Of a DNA stretch of 51,031 nucleotides, positions 1-8,874 are shown piece after piece. Below the pieces are notes generated by a model. The model made no database searches and was not told the DNA's origin. It saw only the letters and a list, made by a program, of their open reading frames with translations. The DNA comes from Gluconobacter sphaericus NBRC 12467 (GTDB taxonomy: Bacteria > Pseudomonadota > Alphaproteobacteria > Acetobacterales > Acetobacteraceae). The position numbers were made by a program, and so were the translations under genes. Location: the NCBI RefSeq assembly GCF_006539125.1, contig NZ_BJMK01000013.1, forward strand, positions 1 through 51,031, in the 5' to 3' direction. Within the stretch, counting starts at the first letter, position 1. Each line of letters opens with the position of its first letter.

Positions 1-118
1 TAGTCTTTTTTTCAGGGCTTTGCAGAAAACTATGCCATTCTGAAGAAACAGATAGATGCATTCAAATCCATCCCGTAATGCGGTAAGGAAGATGAGGCTG
101 AAAAATTATGAGCAAGCT
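1..118. other. Left-edge sequence, possible gene tail
   Basis: One plus-strand frame reads about 24 sense codons to a TAA at 76-78 (ending ..KKQIDAFKSIP). The same frame has a TAG at positions 1-3, so it is not open to the window edge. A run of seven T lies at 6-12, where a base slip could rejoin an upstream frame. It may be the last residues of a gene outside the window or meaningless. I see no recognisable domain. The stretch ends at the IS5-type element at 119. Confidence 0.2.
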
Positions 119-1180
119 GGAGGGTTCGAAGAACCGTTAATTGATGCGTCTTGATTCTGATTTTGGGTATTTGGCGATTTTATTAACGGTTTTTTGTGGC
201 GCTTTTGATCTGCGTTTTGAGCAGATCGAGGGCTGCCCCCGCTGGATGGCTACGTGCTCGCGCTGATCCGTGTCAGGAAGACGAAGCGACGCATGTCGTA
301 CACGATATTGGCCAGCCCGATCCTCATGGTGGCCTGCGTTATGCCTACCGTTCGGAGGAACAGCCCTGTCTGCGATTTCTGATCGGCAAAGACATGCTCG
401 ACACGCGACCGGATCACTGACTTCCCTGCATTATATTGCTGGATATGCCGGGGCATAGGTTTGAGATGTGGCTTCTTCCTGTGAACCTTGGAGACAAAGC
501 CCTGTTTTTCCATGAAGTCTTCTCTCTCAATCGCGCACCATCACTGGCAGCGGCATGCGTCGCCTTCCATTTTCGGATGAACCGGTATTTCCGGTCGATG
601 GAAATGTGGGATTTGTAGCCAAAGAACGGAATGGCCAGATCCGTTGTGGGGATCATCCCGTCATCCTGCTGCTTCGCCTTCGTGAACTTTTCAGTGTCCA
701 TCGTGCATGACGATCCTTGTGCGGCAGCTTTGCCGGCTTGTCCTGCCAGTCTTCGGGGATACGTCCTGCCTGGAGATCCGATTTCTCAGCGTTCGTGTTG
801 CGCTGCTTTGGAGCAGCAACCAGCGTTGCATCCAGGATCTGGCTCGACATCGGCAGATACTCGGTGTTCCGCAGGGTCGCGTCAAACCGCTCAAACAGTC
901 TTTCAATGGCTCCCGCCTGCGTCAGGCGCTCGCGAAACAGCTAGATTGTTTCGCCATCCGGAACCCGGTCCGACAGCCCCAATCCCACAAAGCGGATACA
1001 AGGAGAGGCGGTCATTGAATAGTTTGGGAAAACGCTTCGAGTTGATCTTCAAGCCCGCTCAGCCGAGTAAGCCGTTCCTTAAAATCAAAAAACCGGGCCG
1101 CTTCATGAGCTATTCCCCAACCAGAAGCGGACGAATAGAAGCACACAGAACAAATCAGCGCTAAGGGGTGCGAACCCTCC
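119..1180 (-). mobile_element. Decayed IS5-family (IS1031/IS12528-like) element, copy A
   Basis: Both ends carry the inverted repeat GGAGGGTTCG (119-128, and as its complement at 1171-1180), with AGCT just outside each end (115-118 and 1181-1184). AGCT is self-complementary, so it could be a 4-bp target duplication or part of a longer 14-bp inverted repeat. The interior encodes a broken transposase on the minus strand. Its position directly before an IS427-type remnant (1181 onward) suggests one element inserted into another. Confidence 0.8.
250..1106 (-). pseudogene. IS5-family transposase, frameshifted and deleted (copy A)
   Basis: The DDE transposase of copy A is scattered over several minus-strand frames. 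The N-terminus starts at 1106 (MKRPGFFDFKERL..) and runs to about 1018. There roughly 45 codons present in copies B and C (the MDFEVFRP..DERTEYLI part) are missing and the frame shifts. The central part is readable at 653-850 (ILDATLVAAPKQRN) and 414-701 (TTDLAIPFFGYKSH). The C-terminal part lies at 250-513 (SRVEHVFADQKSQTG, then the NIVYDMRRF tail). An in-frame TAG lies near 945 in the segment aligned with the usual KTIWLFRERL. It cannot give a functional enzyme. Confidence 0.85.
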
Positions 1181-1570
1181 AGCTTCTTCATGACAGCAGG
1201 ACAGGTCAGTGATTATACCGGAGCCTCGGCTCTGCCCATGGTACAATGGATGCTGGCGGACCGGGGTAATGATTGACTGGTTCGTGGATGCCTCAGAGGT
1301 ATAAGGAATCAGGCCCTGCATTCCGGGACGAAAACCTCGCGGGAAACCGGTCAAATACAATAGGCGGAAATACAAACGCCGTAACCGCATCGAGATTATG
1401 TTCAGAAGGCTCAAGGACTGGCGGTATGTCGCAACGCGGCCCGAATGCCTTCTCCTCGGTAATCTGCCTCGCTGCAACCGTTATCTTCTGGCTATGGGGC
1501 CTGAGCTTCGCCCCCCGGATAATGGCTCACGTCCATCGCAATATTAAGCACAGCTTCTTCTGAAACCATT
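1181..1570 (+). mobile_element. IS5-family (IS427-group-like) remnant
   Basis: Plus-strand reading gives fragments of an IS427-group transposase C-terminal half: MTAGQVSDYTGA from 1190, VQWMLADRGND ending in a stop, then CIPGRK and RRKYKRRNRIEIMFRRLKDW in another frame, and SVICLAATVIFWLWG in a third (about 1455-1500). The order is normal for the family, but stops and frameshifts separate the pieces and the N-terminal half is absent. The remnant ends about 40 bp before ytcA, so it may supply or have replaced the promoter region of the efflux operon. Confidence 0.75.
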
Positions 1571-1611
1571 GCGCCGCATACACGTTCCTTGCGAGTAATG
1601 GAAGAAATAGA

Positions 1612-1887
1612 ATGTATCTTATAAAAACCAATAATATAAACAAGATGGCCATATTGATCTGTCTGTTCGTCGCAGGGTGTAATACCTCGCCGACACAAGA
1701 ACTGTTTGGATCTTTTTTTCCGTCTTGGCTCGTATGTGCGTTTGTTGGTGCCAGCGTGGCGGCACTCACCCGCATTATATTCAGCGCATTCGATTTCGAC
1801 GACGCTATCCCTCTTCCAATGCTTTCGTGGCTTGCATTTGGTACAGCCGTTACATTGGCCCTGTGGATCATCTGGATAGGTATTTGA
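1612..1887 (+). CDS. ytcA: YtcA-like small membrane lipoprotein of efflux operon
   Basis: A 91-residue protein with a short N-terminal hydrophobic signal ending in a lipobox (VAGC, Cys at about residue 22). A PTQELFGSFFPSWLVCAF stretch resembles the SPAIPVIGAYYPGWFFC part of E. coli YtcA. Two hydrophobic segments follow (about 36-56 and 70-90). The start is supported by GGAAG at 1600-1604, seven bases upstream of the ATG. Only 3 bp separate it from the adaptor gene. In E. coli, ytcA precedes mdtNOP, the same order as here. The molecular role of YtcA is not established; membership of the pump operon is inferred from the motif and gene order. Confidence 0.8.
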   Translation: MYLIKTNNINKMAILICLFVAGCNTSPTQELFGSFFPSWLVCAFVGASVAALTRIIFSAFDFDDAIPLPMLSWLAFGTAVTLALWIIWIGI

Positions 1888-1890
1888 AGG

Positions 1891-2910
1891 ATGGTATCCT
1901 CGAAAAAAATGACGGGATATGCATTTCTCGTCACCAGTCTATTGCTGTGCGTGCTGTTTGCCGTTGTGGCTACCTGTCTTGTCGAACGCAGTCCCCGCAC
2001 GGATGATGCGTTTATACAAGCTAATATTGTCAATATGGCCCCGGAAGTCAGTGGTAGAATTATCACAATCAACGTACGGGATAATCAATTTGTCCATCGC
2101 GGTGACACGCTATTTGTCATCGATCCAGAGCCTTTCCGTTACGCGCTAGACCAAGCTCAGGCCAATTTGGATAATCTGAAGGCTGATTTGCCGCTGCAGC
2201 ATCTGCAAATTGGTTCGCAAGTGGCGACTGCCGAGGCTCAGGGAAGCAGCGTCGAACAGATGCAAGCCCAGCTTGCGCTGGCCCAGTCTACCGAAGCTCG
2301 CTTGGCTCCTCTGGCCAGACAGGGCTTCGTGACGGCTCAGCAACTCGATCAGGCCAGAAGTAATGTTAAAACCTCGTCGGCAGCGCTTGAACAGGCGATT
2401 CACTCGCAGAATGCTGCAATGAAGAGCGTTCGCGACGACAAGCCCCTTCGAGCACAGATCGTTGGAGCAGCCGCACAGTTGGCGGCTGCGCAGAGGGACT
2501 TGCGTTTAACCGAAGTTAAAGCTCCGTGTGACGGTCAGATAACAGGGCTCAATATCGCCGCTGGTGAGTATGCGGCAGAAGGCAAGGCTCTGTTTACGAT
2601 TATTGACACTGAGCACTGGTGGGTGATCGCCAATTTCCGTGAAACCCAAGTGCCTGACTTTCATCCTGGCCAAAATGCGATCATCCACGTGCTGGCGCGC
2701 CCCAACGTTGTGCTGCGCGGTCATGTGGAAAGCCTCGGCGGTGGTGTTCAGCCAGATGTAGGCAGTCTGACGAACGGGCTACCGCAAGTTGCACGCAACC
2801 TGAACTGGGTCAGAATTGCCCAACGTTACCCCATACGGATCAGTCTGGATCAACCTCCGCCTGAGCTTATGCGTATCGGAGCAACAGTTGTTGCGACAAT
2901 CCAGAGATGA
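1891..2910 (+). CDS. mdtN: HlyD-family efflux adaptor (MdtN-like membrane fusion protein)
   Basis: 339 residues, close to E. coli MdtN (343). One N-terminal membrane anchor (about residues 10-30) precedes the split barrel-sandwich/lipoyl domain: TDDAFIQANIVNMAPEVSGR at about 37-57 and VKAPCDGQITGLNIAAGEY near 208. An Ala/Gln-rich alpha-helical hairpin lies between the halves, and a beta-barrel segment (IIDTEHWWVIANF) follows. The family bridges an inner-membrane pump to an outer-membrane channel across the periplasm. It starts 3 bp after ytcA and overlaps the next gene by 4 bp, so translational coupling is likely. The substrate cannot be read from sequence; E. coli MdtNOP has been linked to resistance to toxic aromatic compounds such as puromycin and acriflavine. 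Confidence 0.9.
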   Translation: MVSSKKMTGYAFLVTSLLLCVLFAVVATCLVERSPRTDDAFIQANIVNMAPEVSGRIITINVRDNQFVHRGDTLFVIDPEPFRYALDQAQANLDNLKADLPLQHLQIGSQVATAEAQGSSVEQMQAQLALAQSTEARLAPLARQGFVTAQQLDQARSNVKTSSAALEQAIHSQNAAMKSVRDDKPLRAQIVGAAAQLAAAQRDLRLTEVKAPCDGQITGLNIAAGEYAAEGKALFTIIDTEHWWVIANFRETQVPDFHPGQNAIIHVLARPNVVLRGHVESLGGGVQPDVGSLTNGLPQVARNLNWVRIAQRYPIRISLDQPPPELMRIGATVVATIQR

Positions 2911-5168
2911 ATCTTCACCTCTTCTCGCTCAGACGTCGGACTGCGAAAGAAAATAAGTCTGGCACTGTCCATATTCTCTCTATTGATGAGGGGAATCCGG
3001 TTTTCACAATTCGGGGAATGGCGGCAGAAATGGCGCCGTCTCCCGGACGACTGGGAAATACGATCCGGCTGACATGCCTCGCCATCTTGTTTCTTCTGAT
3101 TGGAGAGACGTTTCGGCTGCCCGAAGTCGCGCTCTTTGTGTGGATCGGATTCCTGCTTTCAGGAAATGACGCGGCGACCAGTTCGCGTATGGCGTTGACT
3201 GGCGGCGGCATGATCGTGATCGGTACCGGTGCGAGCATCCTGTGTATGATGTTCACGATGGCTGAACCGGCGATCCGCCTGCCTCTGATGGTTCTCCTGA
3301 CGCTTTGTGCAGGATACCTGAGCTCCGTGATGACGGCAGGTATGCTCGCCAACGTATTTTTCTTCTGGACCGTCTATCTGCTGACAATGGTGGATCAGGT
3401 CGAGAGTGCGGGCAATGCGATAGACGCTTGGGTTGGAAACACCACTGATAGTGTCATACGCGATAGTGCGTATTTGTCTCCGGAAGAGTCATTTCTTCAC
3501 GAGTGCCTCTGGTTTGCGCTCCTTTACGCCGTAGCGCTGACACTGATCATTATTACAAACCACCTGTGGGGGCGTAATCCCGGCAAGGTACTGAAAAAAG
3601 CGGAATCTGACAGATTGTTACTTGTTGCCGATGCAATGGACGAAGGATGCGAACAACATAGCCATTCGATGGAAAGACTTTTCGCCGCTTCAGTCATGGG
3701 CGTTTCCGGCATGAGAAAGTTGCATGATCTGGCGGCATCGTTCAAATCGGAGGCAGAAAATCCTGCGGCCAGTCGTGCGTTAATTCGCTACATCTCTCGT
3801 ATCTCGCTAATGGCGACATTATGGGCTACCGCCGTCAACGAAAGACGAATCCCGCAATCCGAGGCGTCACCCACAACACCAGATATTCTGCAGACGTCAT
3901 CTGGGATTCTTCGACACTCAGCAAGACTGATCGTAAAAGCTGACGATGAGGTTGTGTCATCTGGTTTCGGTCACGACGTCGCCGCCAATCTGAAACGCCT
4001 TGCGAAAGCCTTCGCTCCTAGCCCTGTACTGCACCCACTGGCTCGGGAGATCGCACGGAGCGTTGGAATTATTCTCGCTCTGAGTTCCAGACCTGGCGAA
4101 GTCGATGAATCTTTGCTGCCGAAGATCGACGACAATCCCGCACCGCTTTTCAAGCCTGGGGGCGCCGTGAAGCAAGCAGGTCGTCACGCTGCGGGAAGAT
4201 TATGTGTGTCGGTTATCATCTGTTACCTTATCGAACGTTTTACAGACTGGCCTGCGATCGGAACTTGCGTTCTGACTTGTTTTGTCGTTCCGATGGGAAC
4301 AATCGGCGATACAACACACAAGATGTTTCTGCGTTTGCTTGGCGCACTTGCTGGGGGCCTTGCGGGCATTTTTTGTATTCTCGTATTCATGCCAATCGTT
4401 ACAGGCATCATGGGACTTATTCTCATGATGACGCCCGTATTATTTGTCTCTGCCTGGATAAAATCAGGCAGTGATCGAATTGCTTACGCTGGAGTGCAAA
4501 CAGCTTTCGCCTTCTGCCTCAGTATTCTTCAGGGCTATGGCCCCACACTGGATATGCAAACGGCCAGAGACCGGGTTATCGGCGTCCTGTTGGGCAATGT
4601 GGTGGTTGCCTTGGTCTCGACAACGCTCTGGCCCGTCAGCGTCGCCACCATCGCGCGCAAGAACCTGGCCGACGCTGTAAAAACTCTCGCGGACATGACG
4701 GTTTTCAAAAAAGAAAACCCCGAAGCGCCGTTCGATCCTGCGCAGGAAAAGGATCGCGAAGCATTTGGTCAGTCCATTGCGGCCGTCAGATCATCCTTCA
4801 GTGCAGACGCACTGGAGGGAGCAGCGGTCAGCAAGCGACTTTTCGCCAGAGGTTTCAATCATCGCCTTCTTACCGATATCCAGATTCTGGCAGTGAAAAT
4901 ATCAGTGATCGTCGATATGTCCCATCTGTCGAGTGCAATAGTCGACACGACACTTGTTGCGTTGAGAGGGTGGCTCGATAGGTTCGCCCAATGGATTGTG
5001 ACAGGGGAGGGATATGACGAACTCAAATCATCCGTCCCCGTTCCTCCGATCATTCCCGACGACCCTGAGAGAACGATCTGGTTTTCGTCAGTAGACGATG
5101 GAATCAAAAATATTCTGGGCACTTTGGATGCCGCACAATGTAATAATGCGGGTGTTTCACATGGTTGA
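2907..5168 (+). CDS. mdtO: FUSC-family inner-membrane efflux protein (MdtO/AaeB-like)
   Basis: 753 residues, somewhat longer than E. coli MdtO (683). The layout is typical of the fusaric-acid-resistance/aromatic-acid-exporter family: a first block of transmembrane helices (about residues 45-220), a soluble middle (about 220-420), a second membrane block (about 430-580) and a cytoplasmic C-terminal domain. The ATG lies in an ATGA overlap with the adaptor gene. The first 35 residues are polar and could be an extension; the internal ATG at residue 38 (MAAEMAPSPG) is a possible alternative start. It should be the inner-membrane transport component, but the family's energy coupling is not well defined. 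Confidence 0.88.
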   Translation: MNLHLFSLRRRTAKENKSGTVHILSIDEGNPVFTIRGMAAEMAPSPGRLGNTIRLTCLAILFLLIGETFRLPEVALFVWIGFLLSGNDAATSSRMALTGGGMIVIGTGASILCMMFTMAEPAIRLPLMVLLTLCAGYLSSVMTAGMLANVFFFWTVYLLTMVDQVESAGNAIDAWVGNTTDSVIRDSAYLSPEESFLHECLWFALLYAVALTLIIITNHLWGRNPGKVLKKAESDRLLLVADAMDEGCEQHSHSMERLFAASVMGVSGMRKLHDLAASFKSEAENPAASRALIRYISRISLMATLWATAVNERRIPQSEASPTTPDILQTSSGILRHSARLIVKADDEVVSSGFGHDVAANLKRLAKAFAPSPVLHPLAREIARSVGIILALSSRPGEVDESLLPKIDDNPAPLFKPGGAVKQAGRHAAGRLCVSVIICYLIERFTDWPAIGTCVLTCFVVPMGTIGDTTHKMFLRLLGALAGGLAGIFCILVFMPIVTGIMGLILMMTPVLFVSAWIKSGSDRIAYAGVQTAFAFCLSILQGYGPTLDMQTARDRVIGVLLGNVVVALVSTTLWPVSVATIARKNLADAVKTLADMTVFKKENPEAPFDPAQEKDREAFGQSIAAVRSSFSADALEGAAVSKRLFARGFNHRLLTDIQILAVKISVIVDMSHLSSAIVDTTLVALRGWLDRFAQWIVTGEGYDELKSSVPVPPIIPDDPERTIWFSSVDDGIKNILGTLDAAQCNNAGVSHG

Positions 5169-6801
5169 TTCTACGAATTGGAAATCTGCCGTAGCTAGAA
5201 AAAGACGAACAAGTCTCCCCTTTATCTCTTCACTATGCTTCGTTCTTGCGACAGTAAGCGGATGCCACGATACGTCGGATCTCGCTCCCTCGGCTGCAGA
5301 CCGCCCATGGCGTCCGGCAAAACAGACAGGTTTGAAAATGCCGCCGGGGAGTAATGACTTCGCCGCGCCGACCTCGGAGCAAACGCACAGTAAAATCTCC
5401 CAAAGTTTGAGCAGGCTGGATCAGGCCTCAACCGAAGCTGGTATGCCGGCAGCCCGGCAGGACGCCGCTTCTGCAGACAGTGTTGTAATATCTGGAAAAA
5501 AACTTACGCTTTCCGAACTGATTGACATCGCAGAGAGGCACAATCCGCAAACGCATCTGTCATGGGAGCAGGCACGGCAAAATGCGCTTGCCGTGGGCAT
5601 ATCCGAGTCAGCCCTGGCACCGCAAATCACTGCGACCTTGCTAGCGGGAGGACGCCGTACTGTGACCTCCATGCCGAACTTCCTGACCCCTAGAGGATAT
5701 ATGGCGGCCAATGCGATGGCGGCCTTCCCTGAAATACAACTGTCTTATCTACTGTTTGATTTCGGCCATACCCGCGCAACCATAGACAGCGCAAAAGCTC
5801 TTTCAATCGCATCGAACTTTGATTTCACACAGACTCACCAAAAATTATTCATGGATGTCATCAACGCCTACTATAACCACGAAGCCTCGATCGCCGATTA
5901 TGAAGCTGCGGAAGAGTCAGTTCGAAATACCCGCTTGCTGCAGGTTTCAGCGGAATCTCGATATGCTCATGGGGAAGCCACCGTCGTCGACGTTACTCTA
6001 GCCCGTAGTAACGCCGCCACCGCAGTTTTTCAGCAGGATCAGAAACGCAGTGCCGAGCATAGCGCGCGATATGCTCTTCTGCAGGCAATGGGGTTACCGC
6101 CAGACGTCAACCTATCAGTCGCGTCCTCTAGAGACACACACCTTCCACAGCAAATCCCGGGAGACGTAACACGCCTGATGCGCGCCTCTCTCGAGCGCCG
6201 ACCAGATATCCTATCCGATCTCTATAAGATGGATGCCGCCACAGCCGCCACACGCGCCGCACAAAGGGCAATGCTGCCAAAACTGGAATTCAACGCAAAC
6301 GTGCAGGCCTATATCGGTGAGCAAAAGGTGTACGGATATACCCAAACCGCACCAGCTTCGCGGGTGGCCCAGCCTAACGGCACCGTCGCAGTCCAGTTGT
6401 CGTGGCCGCTCTTTCAGGGTGGTTTGTTGCAAAACCAGCTGAGGCAGGCGCAATCACGCGAGCAGGCGCAAAGAGCCACCCTCGACAAGGATGTTCTGGC
6501 CGCAGAACAACAGGTTGCAAACGCACGTGACGCGCTGGCTACTTCCCTTTCTTCAGTGCATTCAGCCGCCGTGGCCCGAGACGCCGCACTAAGCGCATTC
6601 AAAGCAGCCTCCGCGTCTTACGCGGCCGGAGTGGGCAATCTTACGAATGCAAACCAGGCTCAGGCACAACTTTCGCAGGCGACCAGTGCGTACGCTGTCA
6701 GTCATGCTCAGGCTTTGATGAACGCTGCGGCTCTGGCTTTTGCTACGGGCGTATTGACGTCAGCCGCCAGAATGGAATCTTTTGGCGACGGTAACAATTA
6801 G
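5161..6801 (+). CDS. mdtP: Outer-membrane efflux factor (MdtP/NodT-type lipoprotein)
   Basis: 546 residues from the ATG at 5161, which overlaps the stop of the FUSC gene by 8 bp. The frame is open further upstream (5098, 5146), but 5161 gives a good lipoprotein signal: basic KRRTS, a hydrophobic core, then VSGC at about residue 35. A roughly 80-residue polar linker precedes two repeated outer-membrane-efflux domains (LTLSELIDIAERHNPQ and later SWPLFQGGLLQNQLRQAQ), the pattern of TolC-like channels. It would complete a tripartite pump. The gene stops 8 bp before an IS-type inverted repeat, so the operon is bounded by IS debris on both sides. Confidence 0.9.
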   Translation: MVDSTNWKSAVARKRRTSLPFISSLCFVLATVSGCHDTSDLAPSAADRPWRPAKQTGLKMPPGSNDFAAPTSEQTHSKISQSLSRLDQASTEAGMPAARQDAASADSVVISGKKLTLSELIDIAERHNPQTHLSWEQARQNALAVGISESALAPQITATLLAGGRRTVTSMPNFLTPRGYMAANAMAAFPEIQLSYLLFDFGHTRATIDSAKALSIASNFDFTQTHQKLFMDVINAYYNHEASIADYEAAEESVRNTRLLQVSAESRYAHGEATVVDVTLARSNAATAVFQQDQKRSAEHSARYALLQAMGLPPDVNLSVASSRDTHLPQQIPGDVTRLMRASLERRPDILSDLYKMDAATAATRAAQRAMLPKLEFNANVQAYIGEQKVYGYTQTAPASRVAQPNGTVAVQLSWPLFQGGLLQNQLRQAQSREQAQRATLDKDVLAAEQQVANARDALATSLSSVHSAAVARDAALSAFKAASASYAAGVGNLTNANQAQAQLSQATSAYAVSHAQALMNAAALAFATGVLTSAARMESFGDGNN

Positions 6802-6809
6802 CTATAGGC

Positions 6810-7159
6810 GGAGGGTTCGCCCCCCCCCCCTTTGACTTGTTCTGTGTGATTCCATTTCTGCTGCATTGATCGTGGGTATGGATTATGAAGCAGTCTGTTT
6901 TTTTTGGTTTTGGGGAACGGCTTGCGTGATTGAGCGGGCTTGTCCTTGAACTGTGGATTTTGAAGTGTTCCGCCCGGAGTTGGACAAGGCACTGGCCTAT
7001 TCAGATGGGAGCAAAGGCGGGCGTCTTCCGTTTGATCCCGTGTTGATGTTCAAGATTCTGGTGATCCACACACTTAACAGCCTGTCCGATGAACGGACGG
7101 AGTATCTGATCAACGACCGCCTGTCGTTCATACGCTTCCTTGGTCTGCAGCTTTCAGAT
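6810..7159 (+). mobile_element. Truncated IS5-family (IS1031-like) remnant, copy C
   Basis: It begins with the inverted repeat GGAGGGTTCG (6810-6819), followed by eleven C (6820-6830). It carries only the first part of the transposase in plus orientation, opposite to copy B. It breaks off exactly where the inverted repeat of copy B begins (7160). The missing 3' half is not found after copy B ends, so this remnant was lost by deletion as well as interrupted. Confidence 0.75.
6885..7159 (+). pseudogene. IS5-family transposase N-terminal fragment (copy C)
   Basis: The start at 6885 gives MKQSVFFGFGERLA and then a stop. After a frameshift the reading continues from about 6953 as MDFEVFRPELDKALAYSDGS, and on through KILVIHTLNSLSDERTEYLINDRLSF to LQLSD. 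There it is cut by the end of copy B; the remaining residues of that open frame (GGIEEPLVDTLGL) are copy B terminal DNA read through. This covers about the first 110 residues of a roughly 280-residue transposase. It cannot be functional. Confidence 0.8.
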
Positions 7160-8105
7160 GGAGGGATTGAAGAACCTTTGGTTGATACGCTTGGCCTGTA
7201 ATTTCTGGCATTTGACGTTCTGGTTGACAGTTCTTTGGGTCGCTTTTGATCTGCGTTTTGAGCAGATTGGGGGGCCGTCACCCGCTTGATAGCTACGCTG
7301 TGGTGCTCTGATCCGTTCCAGGCAGAGGAAGCGGCGCATGTTGTAGATGATATTGGCCAGTCTGATCGTCATGGCGGCCCGGGTGACACCGACAGTCCGG
7401 ACGAACAGCCCTGTCTGCCCAGACTGTTAAGGCCGTATTGGTTTGATCCAGCAATCCCTCTCTCAGTCGCGCACCAACACTGGCGGCGGTATCCGTCGTC
7501 TTGCATTTCCGGATGAACCGAAACTTCCGGTCGATGGAGACGTAGGATTTGTAGCCAAAGAACGGGATAGCGAGATCCGTTGTGGGGATCGTCCCGTCAT
7601 CCTGCCGTTTTGTTTTCGTGAACTTCAGTGTCCAGCGCGTATGACGGTCCATGTGCGACAGCCTTGCCGGCTTGTCCTGCCAGTCTTCGGAGATACGTCC
7701 TGTCCGGAGATCCGATTTCTCAGCGTTCGCATTGTGCTGCTTTGGAACAGCGACTAGCGTTGCATAGGGTGGTATCAAAACAATCAAACTGTCTTTCAAT
7801 GGCCCCTGCCTGTGTCAGACATTCGCGGAACAGCCAGATTGTTTTGGAATCCGGAACCCGCTCCGACAGCCCCAGACCAAGGAAGGTATAAAGGAGAGGC
7901 GATCGTTAATCAGATACTTTGTCCGTTCGTCGGACAAATTGTTTAGCGTCTGGATCACCAGAATTTTGAATATCAGCACCGGATCAAATGGCGGTCGTCC
8001 GCCTTTACTCTCATCTGAATAGACCAAAACCTGCTCCAGATCAGGGCGGAAGACTTCAAAATCCATAATTTGGGAAAAAGCTTCGAGCTGATCACTAAGC
8101 CCACT

Positions 8106-8874
8106 CATACCAACTCTGTGATGCCCTGACTCATATTTGATTTCTTGACGGTATCGTTTTGGATCGGCCTGTGATTCACCTGATGGCGAACCGGGGAGGC
8201 ATCCAAATGGGCAGAGCGTTGGCATTGCGTGAAGATTACGATGCGGTGGGTTTGCGTGGGCTGGCGCGGACAACGAGGCATGCGGGTCAGGCACGTCGGC
8301 TTCTGGCACTGGCAGCAATCTACGATGCTGCTTCACGCGGAGACGCGGCACGTCTGGCCGGGACGGATCGGCCAGAAAATGAAGCTGACCCGATGGTGGG
8401 CAAAACAGGGCATCCGGCCCCGCGCCGTTGCTGACCTGCGCACCAGATCCGCGTGGATCTTCGGCGCGCGCCATCTGTCCTGAAAAGGGAACGGCCGCAG
8501 GCCTCGTGCTCCCTGTCTGCAACCTGCACGGCATGCAGCTGCATCTCACGGAGATTTCCCGAACGGTTGAATCAGGCTCGCACGCCCTCCTCATTGTAGA
8601 TCAGGCGGCATGGCATATCAGTCAAAAGCTGGATGTTCCTTGCAATATCACTATTCTCCCGCTGTATCCCCGGGCTCCTGAACTGAACCCCATGGAAAAT
8701 CTCTGGCAGTTCCTCAGAAATACATGGCTCTCAAACAGAATCTTAAAAACCTATGACGATATCGTTGATATCGCCTGCCGTGCCTGGAACCAGTTCGTCG
8801 AACAACCTTGGCACATCATGTCAATCGGACTGCGCGATTGGGCTCATAGGTTTTAGCAATCAACGGTTGGTATG
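8106..8874 (+). mobile_element. IS630-family element nested in IS5 copy B
   Basis: The ends are the inverted repeats CATACCAAC (8106-8114) and GTTGGTATG (8866-8874). They are flanked by the identical octamer AGCCCACT at 8098-8105 and 8875-8882. Removing the element and one octamer restores a transposase reading of LAQLSGLSDQLEAF across the joint, like the uninterrupted LTRLSGLEDQLEAF of copy A. IS630 elements normally duplicate only TA; a TA does lie inside both inverted repeats (8108-8109 and 8871-8872). The octamer is therefore unexpected. Confidence 0.75.
8207..8856 (+). pseudogene. IS630-family transposase, internally deleted
   Basis: The N-terminal helix-turn-helix part is readable from 8207 (MGRALALREDYDAVGLRGLA, later RRLLALAAIYDAAS) to about 8365. 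Roughly 130 residues are then missing and the frame changes. The DDE region continues with IGQKMKLTRWWAKQG, SAWIFGA, and after another frameshift AGLVLPVCNLHGMQLHLTEI, LLIVDQAAWHIS, LYPRAPELNPMENLWQFLR, ending IGLRDWAHRF and TAG at 8854-8856. The catalytic PELNPMENLW motif remains, but the protein is broken. Confidence 0.85.

Noticed and set aside
631-1164. A 177-codon plus-strand open frame
   Set aside because: It is antisense to the broken transposase of copy A.
7815-8594. A 259-codon minus-strand open frame in the IS nest
   Set aside because: It fuses the N-terminal part of copy B transposase with antisense DNA of the IS630-type element; an accident of insertion.
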